A model generated the notes under the pieces. It worked only from the letters and a program-made list of their open reading frames with translations, ran no database searches and was not told the DNA's origin. Both the position numbers and the translations under genes were made by a program. A DNA stretch of 5,590 nucleotides from NCBI GenBank assembly GCA_964422685.1, contig CAYRCG010000130.1, positions 1 to 5,590 on the forward strand, written 5' to 3'. Positions 1-5,590 of this stretch are shown here, piece by piece. The first letter of the stretch is position 1. Every line of letters begins with the position of its first letter. Origin of the DNA: Syntrophomonas sp964422685. Lineage in GTDB: Bacteria; Bacillota; Syntrophomonadia; Syntrophomonadales; Syntrophomonadaceae.

Positions 1-992
1 CGTACAGCATCAGTAATAGGCTCGTTCAGGTCATCACCTTCTACCAGCACGGAATATAGCCCGGTAATAGTACCCTTTTCCGAAGTCCCGGCCCTCTCCA
101 AAAGCTTGGGCAGGAGAGCAAATACCGAAGGGGTATAACCCCGCGTGGCCGGAGGTTCGCCTATAGCCAGGCCCACCTCGCGCTGGGCCAAGGCAAAACG
201 GGTTACGGAATCCATCAATAAAAGGACATCTTTGCCCTGGTCACGAAAATATTCGGCAATACTAGTGGCCACAAAGGCCCCCTTTAATCTGACCAATGCC
301 GGTTGATCTGATGTCGCCACTACTACCACAGATTTTGCCAGCCCCTCTTCTCCCAGGTCCCGTTCCAGGAATTCCCGAACTTCCCGGCCCCGTTCCCCGA
401 TAAGGGCTATAACATTGATATCTGCTTCCGTATTGCGGGCAATCATCCCGATCAAGGTGCTTTTACCCACCCCGCTTCCGGCCAGTATTCCCATCCTTTG
501 GCCCTTACCTATGCTGAGCAGTCCGTCTATAGCTTTTACCCCTACCTGTAAAATCTCGGTTATGCGTTTTCTTTTTAAAGGGCTGGGGGGGCGATTTGCT
601 ACCGGATAGGTGGTCTCGGACTTTAGTCTGCCTTTATCATCCATCGGCTCTCCTAAGCCGTTGAGAACCCGTCCCACCAGTTCCATTCCTACTTGAACCC
701 TTAGGGTGGTACCACTAGCCAATAATTCGCTGCCCGGACCTATACCTTCGAGGTCACCCAGGGGCATCAGCAATATCTTCCTATCCCTAAAACCGACCAC
801 TTCCGCAGGAATAAGTTGGCGGTCGGCATAGTTGCTTTGCAGAAAACATAGTTCCCCCATCCTTACCCGGGGACCGGTGGCTTCAATAGTTAGTCCTACA
901 GCTTGGGAGATCCGGCCTTTTAGTTGGCAGGTAGTAGTCTTTTCCAATGCTTCTAAGTATTTTTCCAATGGAAGTGCCGCAGTCTTACTCAT
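1..992 (-). CDS. fliI: Flagellar export ATPase FliI, N-terminal 330 residues (runs off the window)
   Basis: ATPase of the flagellar type III export apparatus. It belongs to the F1-ATPase beta-like family, forms a hexamer at the cytoplasmic face of the basal body and is controlled by FliH. I translated it by hand from the ATG at 990-992. Residues 1-100 are the N-terminal beta-barrel region. Family motifs follow: PPSPLKR (135-141), Walker A AGSGVGKST (171-179, Lys177), GERGREVREF (199-208, with the expected catalytic Glu200), Walker B VLLLMD (256-261, Asp261), and the signature GEPPATRGYTPSVF (278-291). FliI proteins are usually about 435-440 residues, so roughly 105 C-terminal residues lie beyond position 1. 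The frame is open to the window edge. The start overlaps the fliH stop by 8 nt (ATGAGTAA). The nearest Shine-Dalgarno-like AGGA is weak and 11 nt away, so I infer translational coupling to fliH. A virulence-type secretion ATPase is possible by sequence, but the flagellar neighbours exclude it. Confidence 0.97.
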   Translation of the reverse strand, partial: MSKTAALPLEKYLEALEKTTTCQLKGRISQAVGLTIEATGPRVRMGELCFLQSNYADRQLIPAEVVGFRDRKILLMPLGDLEGIGPGSELLASGTTLRVQVGMELVGRVLNGLGEPMDDKGRLKSETTYPVANRPPSPLKRKRITEILQVGVKAIDGLLSIGKGQRMGILAGSGVGKSTLIGMIARNTEADINVIALIGERGREVREFLERDLGEEGLAKSVVVVATSDQPALVRLKGAFVATSIAEYFRDQGKDVLLLMDSVTRFALAQREVGLAIGEPPATRGYTPSVFALLPKLLERAGTSEKGTITGLYSVLVEGDDLNEPITDAV

Positions 993-1701
993 CGGGTGCC
1001 ACATCCTGAATAGTCTTTTCCACCCCGGCAATCCTGGTGGAAAGACGAGCATCAACCGAGCCGGCATCGCTTTCCAGGGTGCACCCGCCCGCCTGTATGC
1101 GTTTGTCACCCACCACTTCTATAGAAATACCATTATTTCCGATATCGTTAAAAGATTCGCTTTGCATTGCTTCCAAGACCTTATCTATTTCCCGAGGGTT
1201 GACATAAGCGGTAACGTTCTGGGGATTATCCAGGTAGCTCAGGCCTTCCCGGAGGATATTTATAATAACCCGGGGGTTAGTTTCCAANNNNNNNNNNNNN
1301 NNNNNNNNNNNNNNNNNNNNNNNNNNNNNNNNNNNNNNNNNNNNNNNNNNNNNNNNNNNNNNNNNNNNNNNNNNNNNNNNNNNNNNNGCCTGTTGCCGGA
1401 TTACTTCCGCCTCTTCCCGGGATTCAGCTATCAATGTCCTCGCTTCCTCCCGAATCCCTTCCAGCATAGCCCGTATTTTGTTTTCGTTATCTTTAACTAT
1501 CTTGTCTGCATCCTGCCGTAGTTGTTCCAATTCCAAACTCTTCGCTACTATCTCATCTTCTAGCAAGTCAACCTGGTTGATTTCTTCCTCCAGTGCTAAT
1601 CTTTCTGTTTCTTCTCGTTTTTTAGATTCGTAGACAGCAGTAAGGTCTATTACTTTAGGCTGGAATAAAAATAAATCGTTGCCCTTGATTACTCTAGACA
1701 A
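985..1701 (-). CDS. fliH: Flagellar export regulator FliH (sequence gap inside)
   Basis: FliH binds the FliI ATPase, holds it at the export gate and limits its activity, like a peripheral stalk of F/V-type ATPases. The N-terminal part (residues 1-104) is mostly charged helix, likely coiled coil, rich in Glu, Arg and Lys from about residue 25. The last 100 residues are a typical FliH C-terminal domain, including AGGCTLESDAGSVDAR followed by a helix. With the 100-N placeholder the protein is 238 residues, but its true length is unknown. The start is TTG at 1699-1701: an in-frame TAA directly precedes it, and the next in-frame ATG is near residue 80. The beginning MSRVIKG fits FliH proteins. The strong GGAGGGG lies 9 nt upstream, inside the end of fliG. 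The gene overlaps fliG by 8 nt (TTGTCTAG) and fliI by 8 nt. Its stop codon is TAA, the only non-TAG stop seen here. Confidence 0.95.
   Translation of the reverse strand: MSRVIKGNDLFLFQPKVIDLTAVYESKKREETERLALEEEINQVDLLEDEIVAKSLELEQLRQDADKIVKDNENKIRAMLEGIREEARTLIAESREEAEVIRQQXXXXXXXXXXXXXXXXXXXXXXXXXXXXXXXXXXLETNPRVIINILREGLSYLDNPQNVTAYVNPREIDKVLEAMQSESFNDIGNNGISIEVVGDKRIQAGGCTLESDAGSVDARLSTRIAGVEKTIQDVAPDE
1288..1387. other. Assembly gap of 100 N inside fliH
   Basis: There are exactly 100 undetermined bases, the usual placeholder for a scaffold gap of unknown size. The flanks are the two ends of one fliH gene. On the upstream side the last codons read IRQQ and then GCN, so residue 105 must be Ala. 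On the downstream side the frame resumes cleanly with LETNP. The placeholder keeps the frame, which would happen by chance one time in three, so it does not show that the true gap is 100 bases. Confidence 0.98.
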
Positions 1702-2704
1702 TTACCTCATCCCCTCCGCCGCGGGCCACCACTATTTCACCGGCATCCTCCAAACGACGAATTATATTAACTATGCGTTGCTGGGCCTCTTCTACATCCC
1801 GCAACCTTACCGGTCCCATAAATTCGATATCCTCTTGCAGCATCTCCGAAGCCCGGCTGGACATATTATGATAAATCTTCTGGGACACTTCATTGGAAGC
1901 ACCTTTCAAAGCTAGTGCCAGATCCTGTGATTCCACTTCCCGCAATACCCTTTGTACTGAGCGATCGTCTATCATGACAATATCCTCGAATACGAACATA
2001 AGCTTCTTGATCTCTTCTGCCAACTCCGGATCCTGTACCTCCAAGGTTTCCATTATAGTCTTTTCCGTACCTCTATCAACTCGATTAATAATCTCCACTA
2101 CCGCCTTGACTCCGCCGGCAGCAGTAAGCTCCTGCGGAGCTATAGAGGATAATTTGCGCTCCAGAATTCTTTCTACTTCTTTAATAATTTCGGGCGATGT
2201 GGTATCCATTATAGCTATCCGTTTAGCTACCTCCGCCTGCCGGTCCGGGGGGAGGGCCCCCAGAATTACCGAGGCCTTCTCTGCTTCCAAATATGCCAAT
2301 ATCAATGCAATAGTCTGCGGATGCTCGGATTGGATAAAGTTTAGTAGATGGGAGGGTTCGGTTTTGCGAATAAAATCAAAAGGACGAACCTGCAGGGAAG
2401 AAGATATCCTCCCGATAATCTCCATAGTCTTTTCAGCGCCATAGGCCTTTTCCAGTACTTCTTTGGCATAGTTTATTCCACCTTGGCCGATGAACTGGCT
2501 AGCCAGACACATTTCATAGAATTCGCGATATATTTCGTCCATTTTTTCCGTAGGGACCTTACGGACATTAGCAATTTCCAAAGTTAATTGTTCAATATCC
2601 TCTTCATTCATGTGTTGAAATAATTGGGCGGATTTTTCCGGACCTAAAAATATCAGAAAATTTGCCGCCTTTTGCTTCCCGCTTAAAACAGTTTTAGTTG
2701 CCAG
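1694..2704 (-). CDS. fliG: Flagellar motor switch protein FliG, probable CTG start
   Basis: FliG is the rotor protein between the MS ring (FliF) and the FliM/FliN C-ring. Its C-terminal domain meets the stator. Counting from CTG 2704 the protein has 336 residues, the normal family length. The N-terminal FliF-binding domain contains SGKQKAANFLIFLGPEKSA (8-26). The middle domain has the EHPQ motif (127-130), and a Gly-Gly hinge lies at 197-198. The C-terminal domain has MFVF (236-239) and charged torque-helix residues Lys267, Arg284, Glu291, Asp292 and Arg300. By my alignment these match E. coli Lys264, Arg281, Asp288, Asp289 and Arg297, with Glu replacing one Asp. The first in-frame ATG, at 2609-2611, would remove 31 conserved residues. 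No ATG, GTG or TTG exists in frame between the fliF stop and that ATG. The only plausible initiator is CTG (2702-2704), 7 nt after AGGGGTG. The gene lies 12 nt downstream of fliF. Identity is certain; the start codon is inferred. Confidence 0.93.
   Translation of the reverse strand: MATKTVLSGKQKAANFLIFLGPEKSAQLFQHMNEEDIEQLTLEIANVRKVPTEKMDEIYREFYEMCLASQFIGQGGINYAKEVLEKAYGAEKTMEIIGRISSSLQVRPFDFIRKTEPSHLLNFIQSEHPQTIALILAYLEAEKASVILGALPPDRQAEVAKRIAIMDTTSPEIIKEVERILERKLSSIAPQELTAAGGVKAVVEIINRVDRGTEKTIMETLEVQDPELAEEIKKLMFVFEDIVMIDDRSVQRVLREVESQDLALALKGASNEVSQKIYHNMSSRASEMLQEDIEFMGPVRLRDVEEAQQRIVNIIRRLEDAGEIVVARGGGDEVIV
1711..1717 (-). promoter_or_regulatory. Shine-Dalgarno sequence of fliH
   Basis: GGAGGGG on the minus strand, 9 nt before the TTG start of fliH, with a second GAGG (1705-1708) 3 nt from the start. 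Both lie within the last fliG codons, which encode the Gly-rich tail GGGDEVIV. This site supports the TTG as the true start. Confidence 0.8.
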
Positions 2705-2711
2705 TTGCGAA

Positions 2712-2718
2712 CACCCCT
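2712..2718 (-). promoter_or_regulatory. Shine-Dalgarno sequence of fliG, deciding its start
   Basis: AGGGGTG on the minus strand, ending 7 nt before the CTG at 2704. The site overlaps the fliF stop codon, reading TAGGGGTG across the junction. The same heptamer precedes flgB. Its position fits initiation at CTG and is too far (about 100 nt) to serve the ATG at 2611. Confidence 0.8.
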
Positions 2719-4345
2719 ACTCCTGTGCCAGCCAGGCTTTCAATACCTGAGCGGCAGTCTCCGGACTCTCGTTGATAATCCGGTCAATTTCTTCCCTAAT
2801 CTTGCGTCTTTCTTTTTCTTCCGGACTCAAGCCGGCATCTATCAGATCTTCTAGTTTTATTTCCTCCTGTACCAGTTCGTCAATAGCGGCCATTTCTTCT
2901 GCAGCTTCCTCTTCGGCTCGCCTTCTTGCCCTTTGCTTGCCTAACCACCAAAGCAGGATAATTATTATAACGATAAGAAAAGCAAACAGCCATGGCATTA
3001 CAGGGGATTTAGTAATCTTGTCCAAGGCCCCTGAAGTAACCTCGGCCTGGGGCTCCGTATAAAAATCGACAAAGGCAATAGAGATGTTATCTTCCAGTCG
3101 CACATTTTCGTCTTTGCGGTTCTCCCTTAGACCGCAAGCAGTTGCAACTATATTGCGTATAGTGGCTATTTTTTCTTCTTCGCTTTCCCCTAATTTCAAG
3201 GGTTCCGTTGCCCGGTCATTGACCAATACCGCTACCGTTAAATAATCATATTTAACATCGCCCTGGGCAACTCTGGTTAATTTTTCGCTTTTGTTTATTT
3301 CATAATTCCTGATTTTGCTGCTTTTATCATAGGTGGATACCCCGCCTCCGGCTTCGGCTTCCTGGTACTGGGGGATATTAGTATCTGTTCCCGGTACACC
3401 TACCACCGGTTGGGTAGTATCGGTTCCGGATTCCTTTTTAATTTCTTCGCTTCTTATGAAAGGACCCGCGTCATCGTGGGAATACAGTTCATCTTTCTGT
3501 TCTTTATTGTCAAAATCTAATTCCACATTAACCCGTACCACCGAATTGTTTTGACCCAGACTCTTGTCCAGCATACTCTGTATAGCGTCTTGTTTTTCCT
3601 TTTCATACTGTCTTTTTATAGCCATCTGCCATTTTACTTGTTCACTAATATCTCCATCTACACTAGGTAAATTATCTGAAACCAAGTTACCGTGCTGATC
3701 GACGATAACTACATTTTCCAAGGTGAGCTTATCCACACTATTGGCTACCAGGTTGATTATGCCCTGTATTTCCTTGGGGGAAAGCTTTTCATCCTCTCTG
3801 GTGTTGATTACTACCGAAGCTTTAGGCGACTCCTCATTATCAGAAAATAGCGCCGGTTCAGGCAGGGCCAGGTTTACTTTAGCTGCCTTCACTTTGTCTA
3901 AGCTCTGTATACTACGGGCCAATTCCCCTTGCAAAGCTACCTGGTATTTAACCTTTTTATCACTTTGCGTTTCCCCGAATTTGCTTTCCTGGAACAACTC
4001 GAAACCGGTTTCCCCCCGGGGGAGATTCTCACCGGCTAGGGTGAGGCGAGTTTTATCCTTCAGGGCGGGAGGTACCATTATAGTAGTGCCGCCATTTTCT
4101 AATTTGTAAGGCACCTTACCTTCATCAAGCCTAGTTATTATCTGAGAAGCATCCTTCTTATCTAATTCGCTATATAGTACTTCATAGCTCGAACTCGGGG
4201 AATTGCTAAGCAATAAAAATATCACCGCTGCCAAGACCAGCAATACTCCGCCGCCGGCAAGAACTTTATGGTTTAAACTCATTTCCTCCCAATAGCTGTT
4301 TGCCCGCCCCGCTAATTCTTTTAGCTTCTCCCTATACTTTTCCAT
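2717..4345 (-). CDS. fliF: Flagellar MS-ring protein FliF
   Basis: FliF forms the MS ring in the cytoplasmic membrane, the base on which rotor, rod and export gate assemble. Counting from ATG 4345 it has 542 residues, normal for the family. A first membrane helix lies at about 28-47 (GGGVLLVLAAVIFLLL). It is followed by the YscJ/FliF ring-building domain from about 52 to 230 (YEVLYSELDKKDASQI at its start). A second periplasmic domain (about 240-430) carries a Gly/Pro/Thr-rich insert near 305-340 that likely forms the beta-collar. A second membrane helix lies at about 449-468. The cytoplasmic tail is charged and ends in a conserved FliG-binding helix, SPETAAQVLKAWLAQE. I chose ATG 4343-4345 because GGGGAG lies 7 nt upstream. 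An in-frame TTG at 4366 would add seven residues but touches the fliE stop and has no Shine-Dalgarno. The gap to fliE is 21 nt. Confidence 0.97.
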   Translation of the reverse strand: MEKYREKLKELAGRANSYWEEMSLNHKVLAGGGVLLVLAAVIFLLLSNSPSSSYEVLYSELDKKDASQIITRLDEGKVPYKLENGGTTIMVPPALKDKTRLTLAGENLPRGETGFELFQESKFGETQSDKKVKYQVALQGELARSIQSLDKVKAAKVNLALPEPALFSDNEESPKASVVINTREDEKLSPKEIQGIINLVANSVDKLTLENVVIVDQHGNLVSDNLPSVDGDISEQVKWQMAIKRQYEKEKQDAIQSMLDKSLGQNNSVVRVNVELDFDNKEQKDELYSHDDAGPFIRSEEIKKESGTDTTQPVVGVPGTDTNIPQYQEAEAGGGVSTYDKSSKIRNYEINKSEKLTRVAQGDVKYDYLTVAVLVNDRATEPLKLGESEEEKIATIRNIVATACGLRENRKDENVRLEDNISIAFVDFYTEPQAEVTSGALDKITKSPVMPWLFAFLIVIIIILLWWLGKQRARRRAEEEAAEEMAAIDELVQEEIKLEDLIDAGLSPEEKERRKIREEIDRIINESPETAAQVLKAWLAQE

Positions 4346-4352
4346 AAGCCAA

Positions 4353-4358
4353 CTCCCC
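4353..4358 (-). promoter_or_regulatory. Shine-Dalgarno sequence of fliF, deciding its start
   Basis: GGGGAG on the minus strand, 7 nt before ATG 4345. It lies inside the extension that a TTG start at 4366 would translate, and so argues for the shorter reading. Confidence 0.82.
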
Positions 4359-4366
4359 AAAAGCAA

Positions 4367-4678
4367 CTACATTTGCATGCGCATTATTTCTTGATAGGCC
4401 TCTATTACCTTGTTCCTGATTTCTAAAGTCAATTGCAGGGCTAGGTTCGCTTTTTCGTAAGCCAACATAGTATTATGCAAATAGCTCTCATCACCCAGGG
4501 CTAATTTTTCCGCACCGGATGCAGCTTCTTTTTGCAGTACATCTACCTCCTGCAAGGCTTCCTTCAGATAGTGGAAAAAGCCACCTTCTTTATTTACTGC
4601 CGGATCTTGCATGGTTGCCGGTGTCCGGCCCAAGTTAATCCCCGCCAGTGGGATGCTATCCAAGCCGCTTATTTTCAT
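4367..4678 (-). CDS. fliE: Flagellar hook-basal body adaptor FliE
   Basis: FliE is a small protein (103 residues here, about the family length) that links the MS ring to the FlgB part of the proximal rod. It is exported early through the flagellar type III system, and no Sec signal peptide is seen. The N-terminal 45 residues are variable. The C-terminal half has the family pattern GDESYLHNTMLAYEKANLAL (62-81), then an amphipathic helix containing RNKVIEAYQEIMRMQM, the highly conserved FliE ending. It starts at ATG 4676-4678, 9 nt after flgC, with AGGGGG 5 nt upstream overlapping the flgC stop. Its position between flgC and fliF is the standard order in Bacillota. Confidence 0.96.
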   Translation of the reverse strand: MKISGLDSIPLAGINLGRTPATMQDPAVNKEGGFFHYLKEALQEVDVLQKEAASGAEKLALGDESYLHNTMLAYEKANLALQLTLEIRNKVIEAYQEIMRMQM

Positions 4679-4683
4679 TTAAT

Positions 4684-4689
4684 CCCCCT
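4684..4689 (-). promoter_or_regulatory. Shine-Dalgarno sequence of fliE
   Basis: AGGGGG on the minus strand, 5 nt before the fliE ATG. Its AG is shared with the flgC stop codon (TAGGGGG), so termination and re-initiation occur at nearly the same spot. Confidence 0.8.
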
Positions 4690-5155
4690 ACCTTCCGATA
4701 TCCATGGCCCTCATGGCCATGCTTTTAGTGGCTTCTATCACTTGGGCATTTGCTTCATAGGCGCGGGTGGCGGATATCATGTTTATCATCTCTTCAACAA
4801 TGTTTACATTAGGGTAGTTTACATAGCCTTCATTATCCGCTTCCGGATGTGATGGCTCATAAACCCGGCGATAAGGCATTTCGTTTTCATTTATCTCCCT
4901 AATCTGTCTTACCCTTACCCCTGAATTAGCTGCATCAAAGGCCTGACTTTTCTCTTCAAGGAGTTTCTGGAAGCGTTTCTTAGGGGCTGTAGCATTACGG
5001 GCTTCGAAAACCACTACTTGCCTGCGGTAAGGACCGGGTCGATTGTCTACCCGGGTGGTTTCCACGTTAGCCATGTTACTGGCTATAGTATCTAAACGCA
5101 AACGCTGAGCGGTAAGGCCTGAGGCACTGATATCTATGCTATTCAAGAATCCCAC
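4688..5155 (-). CDS. flgC: Flagellar proximal rod protein FlgC
   Basis: FlgC is a component of the proximal rod, the drive shaft through the periplasm and cell wall. It is exported by the flagellar type III system. The protein has 155 residues, slightly longer than many FlgC. The N-terminal rod signature is SIDISASGLTAQRLRLDTIA followed by SNMANVETTR (26-35). The middle has the family stretch YEPSHPEADNEGYVNYPNVN (99-118). The C-terminal rod helix follows: EEMINMISATRAYEAN (121-136), then KSMAMRAMDIGR to the end. The N- and C-terminal helices pack together in rod and hook proteins. The start is GTG (5153-5155), giving MGFLNSIDIS, which matches FlgC starts. AAGGGG lies 9 nt upstream within the end of flgB. 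The gap to flgB is only 6 nt. Confidence 0.97.
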   Translation of the reverse strand: MGFLNSIDISASGLTAQRLRLDTIASNMANVETTRVDNRPGPYRRQVVVFEARNATAPKKRFQKLLEEKSQAFDAANSGVRVRQIREINENEMPYRRVYEPSHPEADNEGYVNYPNVNIVEEMINMISATRAYEANAQVIEATKSMAMRAMDIGR

Positions 5156-5161
5156 TAAAAA

Positions 5162-5578
5162 CTACCCCTTTCCGGTAATAGCCATCCGCAACAATCTAAG
5201 CTCGTTGTTCATGCTGCGGCCGACTGCATCATAATTGATGCTGTTCTTTTTCATCTTGGCCATCTCGTTGTCAATGTCTACATTATTCTCATCATTGCGG
5301 AAAGAAAGCTCCGAAAGAACGCGCACCTCGGGTCCGGCATCTGGGGCATTCCCCCGGATAGGTATATGCCGTCTATCGCTTAGGGTCAGCTCTAAGTGGG
5401 TGCTGTTTCCTTCTAGGGCTTTCTTCATCTTTTCTTCAAAAATAACCTCTCTTCTTTTAAACCCCGGGGTATTAACATTGGCGATGTTATCGGCGATAAC
5501 ATCGTTACGCAGCACTCCCACATCCATAGCTTTATTAAGCAGGATTTGTGTCTTGGATTCCAGAATCTTTTCCAGCAT
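5162..5578 (-). CDS. flgB: Flagellar proximal rod protein FlgB
   Basis: FlgB is the rod protein nearest the MS ring and contacts FliE. It is exported without a cleaved signal peptide. The 138-residue length fits the family. The N-terminal signature is LRNDVIADNIANVNTPGFKR (23-42), the classic rod/hook motif. A variable middle segment follows (about 55-95). The C-terminal helix contains NNVDIDNEMAKMKKNSINYDA (98-118) and then LRLLRMAITGKG. The start is ATG 5576-5578 with AGGGGTG 5 nt upstream. An overlapping ATG 5 nt earlier (5581-5583) is out of frame. flgB is the first gene seen. In Bacillus subtilis it leads the fla/che operon, but whether that holds here is outside the window. Confidence 0.97.
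   Translation of the reverse strand: MLEKILESKTQILLNKAMDVGVLRNDVIADNIANVNTPGFKRREVIFEEKMKKALEGNSTHLELTLSDRRHIPIRGNAPDAGPEVRVLSELSFRNDENNVDIDNEMAKMKKNSINYDAVGRSMNNELRLLRMAITGKG
5165..5170 (-). promoter_or_regulatory. Shine-Dalgarno sequence of flgC
   Basis: AAGGGG on the minus strand, directly before the flgB stop TAG and 9 nt before the GTG start of flgC. It supports GTG as the start. Confidence 0.75.
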
Positions 5579-5583
5579 AGCAT

Positions 5584-5590
5584 CACCCCT
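5584..5590 (-). promoter_or_regulatory. Shine-Dalgarno sequence of flgB
   Basis: AGGGGTG on the minus strand at the very edge of the window, 5 nt before the flgB ATG and identical to the fliG site. The site may extend beyond the window. Confidence 0.75.

Noticed and set aside
415..609. Short plus-strand frame opposite the fliI nucleotide-binding region
   Set aside because: It lies opposite the Walker A coding region of fliI and is only a shadow of it.
832..1521. Plus-strand open frame of 229 codons opposite fliH and fliI
   Set aside because: It spans the N gap, which inflates its length, and lies wholly opposite two clear flagellar genes. The translation shows no recognisable domain.
1893..2444. 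Plus-strand open frame of 183 codons opposite fliG
   Set aside because: It is a low-complexity Ser/Ile-rich translation, as expected from the complement of a conserved gene. fliG is certain on the other strand.
2712..2714. GTG as an alternative start for fliG
   Set aside because: It lies inside the ribosome site, is out of frame with FliG and reaches TAA after six codons.
2772..4109. Several plus-strand frames of 73-128 codons opposite fliF
   Set aside because: All lie inside fliF, have biased Ser/Ala-rich translations and show no recognisable family. They are shadows of the real gene.
4703..4721. Perfect 7-bp inverted repeat (CATGGCC, 5-nt loop, GGCCATG) near the end of flgC
   Set aside because: It lies in codons for the conserved MAMRAM of FlgC and has no following T-tract, so it is not a terminator. 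It may arise simply from repeated Met-Ala codons. A minor effect on fliE translation cannot be excluded.
1..5590. A previously undescribed system, defence island or mobile element
   Set aside because: All coding capacity is accounted for by seven standard flagellar genes in standard order. There is no unexplained gene, no repeat array and no gap longer than 21 nt between genes.

Overview
The window is one dense stretch of a flagellar operon, entirely on the minus strand. In transcription order (from high to low coordinates) it holds flgB, flgC, fliE, fliF, fliG, fliH and the first three quarters of fliI. Nearly every base is coding: the longest gap between genes is 21 nt and two junctions overlap by 8 nt. 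No RNA gene, mobile element, CRISPR array, terminator or promoter is visible. The operon promoter must lie upstream of position 5590, and the rest of fliI lies below position 1.

The gene order matches the start of the fla/che operon of Bacillota (Bacillus subtilis and many Clostridia). Every gene except fliI has a G-rich Shine-Dalgarno sequence close to its start. I infer a motile, probably clostridial Bacillota, but cannot name a genus. A run of exactly 100 N (1288-1387) inside fliH shows this is a draft scaffold.

The products assemble in a coherent order. FliF forms the MS ring in the membrane. FliE joins that ring to the proximal rod proteins FlgB and FlgC. FliG binds the cytoplasmic tail of FliF and forms the rotor face that receives torque. 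FliH and FliI are the stator-like regulator and the ATPase of the flagellar type III export apparatus.

Several start sites need care. fliG has no ATG, GTG or TTG that would give a full-length protein; the evidence points to a CTG start at 2704. fliH starts with TTG and flgC with GTG. fliF should start at the ATG at 4345 rather than at an upstream in-frame TTG. Five of the six visible stop codons are TAG, and the five genes from flgB to fliG all lie in one reading frame. I see no sign of an undescribed system: this is a well-known locus with some unusual translation signals.
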